From contig JAKCFJ010000001.1 of the NCBI GenBank assembly GCA_025041175.1, positions 1,674,001-1,738,000 of the forward strand: a stretch of DNA of 64,000 nucleotides. Reading direction: 5' to 3'. The notes beneath the pieces are model-generated. The model ran no database searches. It was not told the DNA's origin and worked only from the letters and a program-made list of their open reading frames with translations. Both the position numbers and the translations under genes were made by a program. This DNA comes from Halobacteriales archaeon YIM A00010 (GTDB lineage Archaea; Halobacteriota; Halobacteria; Halobacteriales; Haloarculaceae). Positions 1 through 8,161 of this stretch are shown here, piece after piece (the first letter of the stretch is position 1; every line of letters starts with the position of its first letter).

Positions 1-1
1 T

Positions 2-79
2 GGCACGTGTGCCGTGGTTGCGGACACCGAGTGGGAACACCCACGCGGCGACAAGGGCGTCGAGTTCAAACAAGGCTAA
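2..79 (+). CDS. C-terminal end of an unidentified protein (partial)
   Basis: The window opens inside a reading frame that ends with TAA 13 nt before the next gene's ATG. The last 25 residues are acidic and end in KGVEFKQG, which looks like real haloarchaeal coding sequence. Too little is present to name a family. The short gap suggests co-transcription with the next gene. Confidence 0.4.
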   Translation, partial: GTCAVVADTEWEHPRGDKGVEFKQG

Positions 80-92
80 CGATTGGCACACG

Positions 93-482
93 ATGGCCAC
101 AGAACTCCACGAACGGATCGCTACCCTGGCGGACCGGGCACACCGGGACCGCGAAGCGTTCGAACCCCCCACAGAGCCACCCGATGAGGAGCGAGCGGTG
201 GCGTTTCTACGGGACGGCGCCGGTCCCGCCGTCGGTCTGTACATCGAGGCACACACCGGTGACGAACCGGCCAGGCTCTCACCCACCGAGTTGTCGCTGC
301 TCGAACGGGCGATGAACGACTGGCTCACGCTGTACGCCCGGTGCTACGGCGCGTCGATTGACGCCGATTTCACCGTCCGCGAAGCCGCTGAGCTGCTGCT
401 CGACACACACGACATCACGGATACTGCACAGTTGTTGACCCGGACGCCGCCGCGTGCCACCGACCACACCGGCACAAGGTGA
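93..482 (+). CDS. hypothetical acidic haloarchaeal protein
   Basis: Encodes 129 residues from ATG (MATELHERIATLADRA). I chose this start because the longer upstream extension in the same frame is basic and Thr/Ala-rich, unlike the rest. The protein is soluble, largely helical and acidic, with no signal peptide, membrane segment or cysteine cluster. I do not recognise a family. It follows the preceding stop by 13 nt, so the two probably share a transcript. Function unknown. Confidence 0.6.
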   Translation: MATELHERIATLADRAHRDREAFEPPTEPPDEERAVAFLRDGAGPAVGLYIEAHTGDEPARLSPTELSLLERAMNDWLTLYARCYGASIDADFTVREAAELLLDTHDITDTAQLLTRTPPRATDHTGTR

Positions 483-629
483 CAGTCCCTGCTCACCGCC
501 TGTGGCACTCGGTGTCCGCCGTCGAACCGCAGTATCCTATGCTCCGCTCAGTCACGGGAATATTTGAGTCCCGAACAACGCCTGGAGGAAGGGAAATCAA
601 CGCCTACAATAAGGTTAAGTAGGGTGGTG

Positions 630-640
630 TGATATTATCA
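630..640. promoter_or_regulatory. palindromic operator candidate before the HTH-GNAT gene
   Basis: TGATATTATCA is a perfect 11-bp palindrome that ends 3 nt before the ATG at 644. An AT-rich box (AATAAGGTTAAG, about 608-619) sits where a TATA element of a leaderless transcript would be. A protein bound here would cover the transcription start. Because the downstream protein has an N-terminal helix-turn-helix, autoregulation is an inference. Confidence 0.4.
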
Positions 641-643
641 CCC

Positions 644-1375
644 ATGCAGTTCTCGGACGAGCTCGAGTTTACCCACCGTGACCGGAAGGACGTGTACGAA
701 TACGTCGAGCGATACGGGACTGTCGAGTACGAAACAGCGCGGACGGCGCTGAACATGGAGCCGACGGCGTTCGGTCACCACGTGGCGATCCTAAAGCGCG
801 ACGGAATCATCGACCAGACCGACGAACAGCTCTCCGTGGCGTTCGAGAGCGGGACCGAAGAGCGGTTTTCCGAAGACGACATCGAGGTCGTGATCCGCCA
901 GGCCCGCGAGAGCGATCTCACCGGACTCGTCGGGGCCATCCGGAAGGCCATCGACAACAAGACGTACATCGTCGCCGAAAACATCGCGGACATCGTGGAT
1001 CACGAGGACGTTTTGCTCCGGCACAACGATCTCGAATCCCGCGTGTTCTTCGTTGCGACGGTCAACGACGACGTGGTCGGGTGGGTGCATCTCAACGCGC
1101 CCGAAATCGCAAAGCTGGGCCACACCGCCGAACTCACCGTCGGCGTCCTCGAAGCCTACCGCGGCTACGGCATCGGGAGCCGGCTGCTCGAACGCGGACT
1201 GGAGTGGGCCACTGAACACGACTACGAGAAGGTGTACAACAGCGTTCCCTCCACGAACGAGGGAGCCATCGTGTTCCTCGAAAACCACGGCTGGGAAACC
1301 GAGGCGGTCCGCGAAGACCACTACCTGATCGACGGCGAGTACATCGACGAGGTGATGCTGGCCGTCTCCCTCTAA
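644..1375 (+). CDS. winged-HTH / GNAT acetyltransferase fusion protein
   Basis: Encodes 243 residues. Residues about 1-65 look like a winged helix-turn-helix (YEYVERYGTVEYETARTALN, then HHVAILKRDGII). Residues about 80-240 are a GNAT domain with the acetyl-CoA loop YRGYGIGSRLLERGLEWA and a C-terminal FLENHGWE motif. Haloarchaea encode many such HTH-GNAT fusions; the acetylated substrate is unknown. Start is the ATG directly after the palindrome at 630-640; a start five codons upstream would place the palindrome inside the gene. It converges with a small zinc-finger gene and the two stop regions overlap by 4 nt. Confidence 0.85.
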   Translation: MQFSDELEFTHRDRKDVYEYVERYGTVEYETARTALNMEPTAFGHHVAILKRDGIIDQTDEQLSVAFESGTEERFSEDDIEVVIRQARESDLTGLVGAIRKAIDNKTYIVAENIADIVDHEDVLLRHNDLESRVFFVATVNDDVVGWVHLNAPEIAKLGHTAELTVGVLEAYRGYGIGSRLLERGLEWATEHDYEKVYNSVPSTNEGAIVFLENHGWETEAVREDHYLIDGEYIDEVMLAVSL

Positions 1376-1533
1376 GGCCAGTGCTCTCCTGCCCCCTCGA
1401 GCGGCTCGGCCACGACGCCGTCCTGTTGGGCCAACACCCGCGCGTGTGCCGGACAGACAGACCTGGACTCTGCCCACGGCACGTGAAGCCGAACCCCAGC
1501 ACCGTTCTCACACTCCGCCACGTCACACTGCAT
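1372..1533 (-). CDS. small cysteine-containing (zinc-finger-like) protein
   Basis: Encodes 53 residues, MQCDVAECENGAGVRLHVPW then a CPAH motif. The pattern C-x4-C ... C-x2-H resembles the mini zinc fingers common in haloarchaea. The frame is supported by acidic composition and strong third-position GC. It is convergent with, and overlaps by 4 nt, the acetyltransferase gene. Partner and function are unknown. Confidence 0.65.
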   Translation of the reverse strand: MQCDVAECENGAGVRLHVPWAESRSVCPAHARVLAQQDGVVAEPLEGAGEHWP

Positions 1534-1607
1534 ACCTGCCGTACCTTCCCCTCCCTAACAGGCGTTTGGGATGGCTAGATCACCGTGTAAACGTGTGAAC
1601 CGACCAA

Positions 1608-1650
1608 CGAATTATTAATATTACCTAATTAGTTAAATTTTTAATCTATG
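1608..1650. promoter_or_regulatory. AT-rich promoter/operator region of the cysteine-rich gene
   Basis: A block of almost pure A/T lies 60-100 bp before the small cysteine-rich gene and holds the palindromes TAATATTA and CTAATTAG. It stands out sharply from the surrounding GC-rich sequence. ArsR/SmtB-type metal sensors bind AT-rich palindromes, so metal-responsive control is possible, but no sensor gene is adjacent. Confidence 0.35.
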
Positions 1651-1708
1651 AATTTGTGTATTTATCTGTGTCATCCCGGAACGCTCTGGGAGAGACACGG
1701 ACGCAACC

Positions 1709-1822
1709 ATGCAAACGAAACGTTCGATCGAGAGCGAGCGGTACGAGCGCCGGTGTGGCGAGTGCACCTGTGGACCGGACTGTGAGTGTGGCGGGGACTG
1801 TGGCGGCAACTGCACGTGTTGA
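1709..1822 (+). CDS. metallothionein-like cysteine-rich miniprotein
   Basis: Encodes 37 residues; eight of the last 22 are cysteine, arranged CGEC-T-C, then CECGGDCGG, then CTC. The N-terminal 15 residues (MQTKRSIESERYERR) have none. CxC and CxxC spacing without hydrophobic core residues is typical of metallothioneins that chelate Zn, Cu or Cd. The frame has its own ATG, TGA and AT-rich upstream promoter region. It is too short for routine gene calling. It could instead be a small Fe-S or zinc knuckle, but the cysteine density favours metal buffering. Confidence 0.65.
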   Translation: MQTKRSIESERYERRCGECTCGPDCECGGDCGGNCTC

Positions 1823-1867
1823 GCTGACGTGTCGGTAGCGCATCAGAGACACAAATTTTTATCGATC

Positions 1868-2350
1868 CTACAAGAACACGGCGAGCACGAAGAGCAGGAA
1901 CATGCTGGCGGTGAGCAGCAGCTGCATGGCGGCCGAGCCGACGACGCCGGCCGTTGCGAACAGCGCGGTTTTCGCGCCGGCCCTAGCGTCTCGGTGGCGG
2001 TAGTACTCGGTGAGAAAGACCGTTCCGGCGATCCCCACCAACAGCCCGATCGGGCCCGTGAGAAACAGCAACACGACGCCGACGACGGCGGCAATCCCGG
2101 TCGTCACGAGCGAGGCACCGCCCGCGCGGGCAGTGATCGCGCCACCGAAGAGGTCAGCGAGAAACGCGCTGAGACCGATCACAGTGAGGACGAGCACCGC
2201 GATCGCGCCCGGATCGGAAAAACCCGTCGACCCCCAGTAGAGATACACGCCCAGCAGCGAGAGAGGAGCACCCGGCACCATGGGAAGGACACTTCCAACG
2301 ACACCGACGAGCAACAGCACCACGGCGACGAGCAACACCAGCTCACTCAT
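1868..2350 (-). CDS. DUF456 family membrane protein
   Basis: Encodes 160 residues made mostly of hydrophobic helices, starting MSELVLLVAVVLLLVGVVGS. The Gly/Pro-rich loop VLPMVPGAPLSLLGVYLYWG after the first helix and the glycine-rich GGAITARAGGASLVTTGIAA stretch match the DUF456 family, which has about five membrane segments and no known function. The start overlaps the end of tmcA by 8 nt, so the two are translated from one message. Confidence 0.8.
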   Translation of the reverse strand: MSELVLLVAVVLLLVGVVGSVLPMVPGAPLSLLGVYLYWGSTGFSDPGAIAVLVLTVIGLSAFLADLFGGAITARAGGASLVTTGIAAVVGVVLLFLTGPIGLLVGIAGTVFLTEYYRHRDARAGAKTALFATAGVVGSAAMQLLLTASMFLLFVLAVFL

Positions 2351-4559
2351 CGTACCAGCTCCGCTCGTCTTCGGCCGCGTTCGTTCCGTACCGGTCGACC
2401 AACGGGCTGAGTGCGCGGCCGAGCGCCCGCCGACAGCCACTCGGCGAGTGAAAGCCCAGCTCGGCGGCCACCGCAGGCCACGAGCGGGTCTGTAACACCC
2501 GGGTAACGAGGAGTCGTTCCTGACGGGGAGACAGCGAGTCACACGCCCGGTCGCTCAAGGCGGTCAGCGCGAGGTGTCGGAACGGCGCGGGGTGCATGTC
2601 GAACTGTCCGGGACCGTACGCCGCGCTAGCGATGCGCCGCCACTCCCGGTCGGTGAGATCGAGCGCGATGGGCGCGTCGGTCGCCCCGAGCGTGGACCGA
2701 ACGACATCGGGATCGATGTCCGAAAGCGTGTCGGCGAGCATCCCACCGATTCGATCCCGAAACCACCGCGTGTGTCGGTCGTACAGCTCGGCGGTGCCCG
2801 GGTGGAGCATCACCGCGCTGTGTTCGCCGCTGGCTTCGTTTCTGGTCGTCGAGAGGTGTACCATCCGGTATCCGTTGTGGTTCCAAAACCGAATCAGTTC
2901 GGGAGTTGCCCCGTAGGCGACGCCAAACCAGTCGGCATCGAATTCGGCGTGGATCTCTTCTAACAGCTGGGACCCGAGTCCTCGAGAGCGCGCTGCCGGG
3001 TGGGTGGCGATGCGCATCACCCGCCACCCCGTCGGTGCCGAGGCCTCGGGATCGCGGAGCTGGCCCGTGAGCAGGTCCGGAAGCATATTTCCGTGCAGCC
3101 GCTCGCCACGGTAGGCTGCCTGCCTCGTCTCTCGGGGGAGTCCCCCCTCGCGGGCGAGCAACGCGACCGCCACGACGTGGTCCCCGTGTGTCAGCGTCCG
3201 CACGGAAAGATTCGGGGCGTCGAGCAGCCGGGCGAGGTCGTCGGGTTCGGTCTGGTAGTGAGCGAGCACGAGCAACCCAAACAGCTCCCGAAGCCGGTGC
3301 TCGGCGTCGAGGAGCTCGGCGGGCGTCGGCCGCTCGTAAGAAACGGTGTCGGGCCGTGCGTCGGCCACCAGCTGATCGACGGCCGGGCGAGCATCGAGCA
3401 AGAGCGCGTGAAACGCCCACCGCTCGATCGGGTCCGTGGCCGCATACCGAATCGGCGTCTCCATCGTGCACTCGGTGACGTCGAGTGCGCTGTCGGCGAG
3501 TCGGTCACGGAATCGCACCGAAAATCCCCGTCCAGCGCCCTCATAGCCGTGAATGGTGGTGGTGAACACCACGGGCGTCGGCGTGAGAAAGCGTTCGAGC
3601 AGCGCTACCGGGAGCGCGGCGGCCTCGTCCACCACGACCGCGTCGGGATCGCTCGGAAACGCTGCCGCACGGTCAGGGGATTCGAAGTAGACCCGCCCTC
3701 CCGTCGTCGTGCAGAGGTCGGTCTCCGTCGTCTCGGCGTCAGCGAGCACATCGAGCTGTTGGCACAGTTCTCGGGCGCGGGCGAACACCTCCGTCGCCCC
3801 GGCGACGGTGGGCGCGGTCACGAGCACACCACGACCCGCCGCGGCGAGCGAACCGGCTGCGAGACCGGCAGCACTCGATTTCCCCCGACCACGATCGGTC
3901 TCCACCACGGTGACACAGCCCGGCTCCCGGAGCCGTTCGAGCACCCGGAGGGTTTGGGTCTGATCGGAGGTGAGACAGGACCGGTAGGCGGCCTCCGGAA
4001 ACGCGTGGTCCGGCGGCGGCGTGGGCTGAACCTCCGTGTGTGCCGGGCTCGGATCGGTCAGGCCGTCTCGTACGACCGTTTCGGACGCCACGTCCACGAC
4101 GGCGATCCCCTCGTGGGTACGGAGCAGCGAGACCAGGCGGCGGCGGAATCGTCCCGTCACGTCGGCCCGATCGGCGGGCGGGACGGCGAGGGTCGCGTCG
4201 AACCGGTCGCGGCGGTCGGGCCACGCGTCGAGCGGCGGCGTCGACAACACCAACAGCCCGCCGCCGTCGACCGCTCCGACGACACGACCGATGGTGTTGG
4301 GGCGACACTCCTCGTGAGCGTCGACGACGACACACTCGCGCGTCGTGCCGAGTAGCGCGTCCACCTGGTTGGGCGGGAGTCGTTCGATCCTATCGACAGC
4401 CCGGTGGCCGACGAGCACCGCATCGTCGGGATCGAACGCGTCGAGCACCGTTGTGACAGCATCGAGACAGTCCTCGTGGGGACCGGCGAGCACGAGCAGC
4501 CGGCGCTCGTTCCCATGCAGGGCCTCCGCACGAAGCGATCCCACGAGTTCCTCAAGCAT
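2343..4559 (-). CDS. tmcA: tRNA(Met) cytidine acetyltransferase TmcA
   Basis: Encodes 738 residues, the usual size. TmcA uses acetyl-CoA and ATP to form N4-acetylcytidine in tRNA (C34 of elongator tRNA-Met in bacteria; broader targets in archaea). Visible: an N-terminal DUF1726-like region, a helicase-like ATPase with Walker A TDRGRGKSSAAGLAAG (near residues 225-240) and Walker B VVVDEAAALP, then a GNAT domain with VMRIATHPAARSRGLGSQLL. I start at MLEELVGSLRAEALHG; the frame continues upstream but with non-conserved, low-quality sequence. It forms a two-gene operon with the DUF456 gene. Confidence 0.93.
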   Translation of the reverse strand: MLEELVGSLRAEALHGNERRLLVLAGPHEDCLDAVTTVLDAFDPDDAVLVGHRAVDRIERLPPNQVDALLGTTRECVVVDAHEECRPNTIGRVVGAVDGGGLLVLSTPPLDAWPDRRDRFDATLAVPPADRADVTGRFRRRLVSLLRTHEGIAVVDVASETVVRDGLTDPSPAHTEVQPTPPPDHAFPEAAYRSCLTSDQTQTLRVLERLREPGCVTVVETDRGRGKSSAAGLAAGSLAAAGRGVLVTAPTVAGATEVFARARELCQQLDVLADAETTETDLCTTTGGRVYFESPDRAAAFPSDPDAVVVDEAAALPVALLERFLTPTPVVFTTTIHGYEGAGRGFSVRFRDRLADSALDVTECTMETPIRYAATDPIERWAFHALLLDARPAVDQLVADARPDTVSYERPTPAELLDAEHRLRELFGLLVLAHYQTEPDDLARLLDAPNLSVRTLTHGDHVVAVALLAREGGLPRETRQAAYRGERLHGNMLPDLLTGQLRDPEASAPTGWRVMRIATHPAARSRGLGSQLLEEIHAEFDADWFGVAYGATPELIRFWNHNGYRMVHLSTTRNEASGEHSAVMLHPGTAELYDRHTRWFRDRIGGMLADTLSDIDPDVVRSTLGATDAPIALDLTDREWRRIASAAYGPGQFDMHPAPFRHLALTALSDRACDSLSPRQERLLVTRVLQTRSWPAVAAELGFHSPSGCRRALGRALSPLVDRYGTNAAEDERSWYDE

Positions 4560-4865
4560 ATTCACACCAGTAGCCGTTTCCCCAAACCAGCTCCGATCAC
4601 CGAGCCTGTTCCGTGTGGTGATCACCCACGGTCGCGTGTGTTCGGAAGCGCTTTTATGGTCGGCTGCAGTAAATCGGTGTACAACCTGTGTGGGGTTGAT
4701 GATACTCCCAGCCAGGGACAACTCGCCGATAGGGAGGAACAACGTTCCTCGGGCACGACAAATGTCGGCAGTGGGTCCGTGTGAATACACACCGGCTGGA
4801 AGGGCACTTTCACGTGATCCACGAGGCGGGGGAGTGTGAGCCTGCACACGGGGGGCAATACAACA
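4560..4865. promoter_or_regulatory. divergent intergenic region between tmcA and rpl7ae
   Basis: About 300 bp with no convincing gene. On the minus strand, ACCATAAAAG (complement of 4651-4660) is a TATA-like element about 95 bp before tmcA. The other half should hold the strong promoter of the ribosomal operon; I see no unambiguous TATA box there. Confidence 0.4.
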
Positions 4866-5228
4866 ATGTCAGTTTACGTAGATTTCGACGTTCCGGCCGA
4901 TCTTGCAGAAGACGCCATCGAGGCGCTGCAGGTCGCCCGGGACACGGGTTCAGTAAAGAAAGGCACGAACGAGACGACGAAGGCGATCGAGCGCACGAGC
5001 GCGGAGCTGGTGTACATCGCCGAAGACGTCCAGCCCGAGGAGGTCGTCATGCACCTGCCGGAGCTGTGCGACGAAAAGGAGATTCCGTACGTCTTCGTCG
5101 AGACGCAGGACGACATCGGCCACGCCGCCGGTCTCGAGGTCGGGAGCGCGGCTGCGGCGCTCGTCGACGCCGGTGAGGCCGAGGGCACCGTCGATGATAT
5201 CACGAACAAACTCGGGGAGCTCAGGTAA
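4866..5228 (+). CDS. rpl7ae: 50S ribosomal protein L7Ae
   Basis: Encodes 120 residues, the normal size. L7Ae binds kink-turns in 23S rRNA and is a core protein of archaeal box C/D and H/ACA guide RNPs (and of RNase P in some archaea). The RNA-binding signature [20 protein letters not shown] and the AEDVQPEE segment are present. I start at [10 protein letters not shown]; a start ten codons upstream would add a non-conserved extension. First gene of the L7Ae-S28e-L24e-ndk operon, followed with no gap by rps28e. Confidence 0.97.
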   Translation: MSVYVDFDVPADLAEDAIEALQVARDTGSVKKGTNETTKAIERTSAELVYIAEDVQPEEVVMHLPELCDEKEIPYVFVETQDDIGHAAGLEVGSAAAALVDAGEAEGTVDDITNKLGELR

Positions 5229-5450
5229 ATGAGCGCGGAAGATCAGGAGGGTGCGACGGCCGCGGAAGTCGTCGAAGTCGTCGGGAAGACCGGCATGCAC
5301 GGCGAGGCGATGCAGGTCAAATGTCGCATACTCTCCGGCGGCAATCAGGGTCGAATCATCACGCGAAACGTTCTCGGGCCGGTTCGGGAGGGAGACGTCT
5401 TACAGCTCCGCGAGACCGCCCGGGAAGCGGACGCCATCGGAGGCCAGTAA
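5229..5450 (+). CDS. rps28e: 30S ribosomal protein S28e
   Basis: Encodes 73 residues. The family signature [20 protein letters not shown] is at the C terminus, preceded by the OB-fold strand [16 protein letters not shown]. The N terminus is acidic, as usual for halophiles. The ATG starts directly after the rpl7ae stop and the gene is 3 nt from rpl24e. Confidence 0.97.
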   Translation: MSAEDQEGATAAEVVEVVGKTGMHGEAMQVKCRILSGGNQGRIITRNVLGPVREGDVLQLRETAREADAIGGQ

Positions 5451-5453
5451 ACG

Positions 5454-5813
5454 ATGCCAACCACACGAACCTGCGATTTCAGCGGCGAGGAAATCGAACC
5501 CGGAACGGGCATCATGTACGTGCAAAACGACGGTACCGTCCTGCATTTCAAAGATTCGAAATGCGAGAAAAACTACTTCATGGGTCGTGAAGCCCGCGAA
5601 CTCGAATGGACCGAATCCGGACGCGGCGAGGGCGCCGAGGCCGAAGCCGCGGAGCCGGCCGAAGCCGAATCAGAGGAAGCCGAATCGGAGTCGGACGTGA
5701 TCTCCGATGTCGATCGTGACGAAGCCGCGGATGCGGGCGTCGAAGGCGAGCCAGGGGCCGCCAACGCCGACCAGCCCGACGAGGACGAAGAGACCGAAAC
5801 GGAGGAAGCCTAA
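5454..5813 (+). CDS. rpl24e: 50S ribosomal protein L24e with long acidic tail
   Basis: Encodes 119 residues. Residues 1-60 are a complete L24e zinc-ribbon protein: [15 protein letters not shown] then [19 protein letters not shown]. Residues about 62-119 are an added low-complexity tail of Glu, Ala, Asp and Ser. Haloarchaeal L24e is commonly about 60-70 residues, so the tail is extra. Only one cysteine survives in each half (Cys7 and Cys37), so classical four-Cys zinc binding is not preserved, as in several haloarchaeal L24e. Part of the ribosomal operon, 3 nt before ndk. Confidence 0.92.
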   Translation: MPTTRTCDFSGEEIEPGTGIMYVQNDGTVLHFKDSKCEKNYFMGREARELEWTESGRGEGAEAEAAEPAEAESEEAESESDVISDVDRDEAADAGVEGEPGAANADQPDEDEETETEEA

Positions 5814-5816
5814 CGG

Positions 5817-6278
5817 ATGGCCCGCGAACGAACGTTCGTGATGGCAAAGCCCGACGCGGTCCAGCGGGGGTTGGTCGGTGAGATCGTCTCCCGGCTCGAA
5901 CAGCGTGGGCTGAAGCTCGTCGGCGGGAAGTTCATGCAAATCGACGACGAACTCGCTCGCGAACATTACGCCGAGCACGTCGACAAGCCGTTTTTCGACG
6001 ATCTGACGACGTTTATCTCGTCGGGTCCCGTCTTTGCGATGGTCTGGGAGGGCGAGGACGCGATTCGGCAGGTCCGCCGGATGATGGGCGCGACCGATCC
6101 CGCCGAGGCTGCCCCCGGTACGATCCGGGGCGATTACGCGCTGGATCTCGGACGGAACGTCATTCACGGTTCGGACCACGAGGATCCCGGCTCGAACGAA
6201 CGCGAAATCGACCTCTTTTTCGATTCGGAGGAACTCATCGATTACGAGCGGATCGACGGCAGTTGGCTCTACGAGTAG
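5817..6278 (+). CDS. ndk: nucleoside diphosphate kinase
   Basis: Encodes 153 residues. Transfers the gamma phosphate of ATP to NDPs through a phospho-histidine. The N-terminal motif [19 protein letters not shown] and the active-site segment [20 protein letters not shown] (catalytic His in IHGSD) are intact. It is the last gene of the ribosomal operon. In many archaea infB (aIF2-type IF-2) follows; here the operon ends and a ferritin-like gene lies in the opposite orientation. Confidence 0.97.
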   Translation: MARERTFVMAKPDAVQRGLVGEIVSRLEQRGLKLVGGKFMQIDDELAREHYAEHVDKPFFDDLTTFISSGPVFAMVWEGEDAIRQVRRMMGATDPAEAAPGTIRGDYALDLGRNVIHGSDHEDPGSNEREIDLFFDSEELIDYERIDGSWLYE

Positions 6279-6315
6279 CCCGTTCGACGCGTGCGATCGC
6301 TCTCGTTTCGTGTTT

Positions 6316-6948
6316 TTAGGCGCTGTCGTTGATCCGTCTGTTCGTCGACAGCGGCGCTTCGCCGGGTTCACCGCGGACGAAGTGGCCAGCAGGGTTGACC
6401 TCGCCGTCGCGTTCCATGCTCAGCAGTTCGACGAACCACGCCTCGTGTTCGATTTCCTCCTGCAGGACGCGCTGGGCCATATCGAAGGTGCGCCGATCCT
6501 TTCCTTCAGTCATGTCACAGACTTCACTCCAGGTACGAATGGCGCATCGTTCGGCTTCGAGCAGTTCCTCGAGGATGTTCTCGGCGGTGGGATCATCGGG
6601 AAGTTTGGCAGCCGGACACGAGGATCGATCGGCAAAGTCCCGAATATCATCGGGAAGCTTTCCGCCGAGCTCGTAGATGCGTGGGACGAGGAGTTCGAAA
6701 TGTGCCCGATCTTCGAGCCGGGCGTCCTCGGCGATTTCTTTGTAATCCTCGTGCCCCGCGAGATGCATCCGCAGGTCGGTGTAGTAGTAGTACGTGGAAG
6801 CAAACTCGGCGCTGATGGCGTCGATGAGTTTCTCACGGAGTTCCTTGGGATCGACGCCGCGCTCGCGGAGCGTTTCCATCCCGACTCGTTTGCTCGTGTC
6901 TCCTGGCTCGACAGTTCCGGATGCGTGTGGTTGATTTCCGTTGGTCAT
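6316..6948 (-). CDS. ferritin-like di-iron protein (rubrerythrin/Dps-like)
   Basis: Encodes 210 residues, four-helix-bundle type. Putative metal ligands occur in helices: [60 protein letters not shown] and [15 protein letters not shown] (E-x2-H motif). This pattern fits the archaeal Dps-like/COG2406 group that stores iron or removes peroxide. The start is set by GGAGG 8 nt upstream of the ATG, a rare clear ribosome binding site in this window. Catalase and Msr genes lie a few kb away; a stress role is inference. Confidence 0.8.
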   Translation of the reverse strand: MTNGNQPHASGTVEPGDTSKRVGMETLRERGVDPKELREKLIDAISAEFASTYYYYTDLRMHLAGHEDYKEIAEDARLEDRAHFELLVPRIYELGGKLPDDIRDFADRSSCPAAKLPDDPTAENILEELLEAERCAIRTWSEVCDMTEGKDRRTFDMAQRVLQEEIEHEAWFVELLSMERDGEVNPAGHFVRGEPGEAPLSTNRRINDSA

Positions 6949-7011
6949 GGTGTAGCCTCCGGACCATATCCACGGGACGAACGGACTTGGGCGTACGGCC
7001 GGCAAATTCTA

Positions 7012-7050
7012 CGCACCCACCTTTTTTGTGTTCGGGTGAGCGAAGCTCAC
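7012..7050. repeat. truncated copy of the T6/A6 palindromic repeat
   Basis: The segment CACCCACC-T6-GTGTTCGGGTGAGC-GAA-GCTCAC is the left part of the repeat described at 35772-35930. It stops 5 bp before the left end of the IS481-like element, so the element may have inserted into this repeat. Confidence 0.6.
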
Positions 7051-7055
7051 TGTAG

Positions 7056-7876
7056 TGTCCGCTAAAGATTTCGTCGGCATCATCTCCCCGATGAGCAACC
7101 AAATGAGGTGAAGCTTGACCAGGACGAAAGCCCATACAACCTATCCAGACGATCAGCGCATCCTGGACCTACGCGATCGCTCATGTGCTTCGTGTCAGAG
7201 ACGACATTTCGATCGCAAACAACCGCATCCACGCGATTCTGGAGGAGTACGAGCACGTGAGCAAACATCCGAATAACAGGGCCGCTGGCATCCGTGGGTT
7301 CGCTTTGAGCGGGCGTTTGCCGGCGTGACGGTCCACCATGGATTGGTATGCCACCGAGCGGGGCCAGCAGTGTCTGGCCGTCGAAGACGACGCCTCGCGG
7401 CGTGTCTTCGACATGCTCGAAGCTGACACCAGCTCAGCCACAGTGTTACGTTACTCGACAGCGTCCAACAGTCTCTCGACGCACCTCTGCCGATCTTGGA
7501 GGTCATCACCGATCATGGTCCTCCGTTCGTCAACACTCAGCCCGGCGAAGGGGACGCTGTTCCTACAAATTTGAACGCTATCTAAAGGATAATGACATCA
7601 AGCACACGCTCTGTAAGATCGGATGACCCCAGTCCAACGGCAAGATCGAACGGTTCTTCCACACCTACGACAAACACCGCTGGCGGTTCGGAACGCTCGA
7701 AGCGTTCCTCACCTTCTACAACGAGGAGCGGCCTTCCATGAGTCTCGACTGGGACAATCTGGAGACGCCTGTCGAGGTGTTTGACAGACTGCTGCCATCC
7801 CCAGCAGAGGACAGTGATGCTCTCCTCGAAACCGAGGGAACTACCGATGAGTGATCAACGAAATCTTTACCGAACA
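7056..7876 (+). mobile_element. decayed IS481-family-like insertion sequence
   Basis: An 821-bp element bounded by 21-bp imperfect inverted repeats: TGTCCGCTAAAGATTTCGTCG at 7056-7076 and the complement of 7856-7876 (TGTTCGGTAAAGATTTCGTTG), 18 of 21 positions matching. Everything between reads as a broken transposase gene. No clear target duplication is visible. It lies against a truncated palindromic repeat on the left and an IS1595-type scrap on the right. Confidence 0.75.
7094..7854 (+). pseudogene. broken integrase-core (IS481-like) transposase
   Basis: Pieces in different frames reassemble a DDE transposase. They are a helix-turn-helix-like N terminus (IANNRIHAILEEYEHVSKHP), the first catalytic Asp region (MDWYATERGQQCLAVEDDAS), the second Asp region (ITDHGPPFVNT), and the Glu region with SNGKIERFFHTYDKHRWRFG followed by YNEERPSMSLDWDNLETP. 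At least three frameshifts and a premature stop before QSNGK break it. The final stop lies 1 nt before the right inverted repeat, as in compact insertion sequences. Confidence 0.75.
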
Positions 7877-7911
7877 GTACACGGACACGATCAAGAAAGG
7901 GTGCACAACGG

Positions 7912-8088
7912 TATCGCTGTCATAACTGCGATAGTATCTTCAATGGTTGTACTGGAACGATTTTTACTGAACATCAGCTTTCACTCCCAGAGATATTTTA
8001 CATTCTTCGTGGAATGGAAGCCGAGATGATCAGCAAGATCTATCGGGAACTTGTCCGAACGTACGAGACGCCTTCGTGTTTTTCGTGA
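7912..8088 (+). pseudogene. N-terminal fragment of an IS1595-like transposase
   Basis: The frame reads YRCHNCDSIFNGCTGTIFTE, then LSLPEIFYILRGMEAE, then a stop. This matches the zinc-ribbon plus LTGTIF segment near the N terminus of IS1595-type transposases. The first CxxC pair, the DDE core and both ends are missing. The stretch 8089-8161 up to the catalase stop shows nothing else. Confidence 0.6.
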
Positions 8089-8161
8089 CTCGAACGCCAG
8101 GCGCTGTCATCGATATCGTGATGAATTAATGATAGAAACGAGTAGATAAGAATCTGGGCGC

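Noticed and set aside
3000-4355. Long open frame antisense to tmcA (and similar ones at 13118-14386, 55840-57096 and 35738-36988)
   Set aside because: High GC keeps antisense frames open; these are Arg/Pro/His-rich, lack domains and face well-supported genes.
4779-4792. Dyad GTGTG-AATA-CACAC before rpl7ae
   Set aside because: Short and of low complexity, more than 70 bp from the start; no support for a regulatory role.
6279-6315. Expected infB (translation factor IF-2) after ndk
   Set aside because: No such gene follows; the operon ends and a ferritin-like gene lies in the opposite direction.
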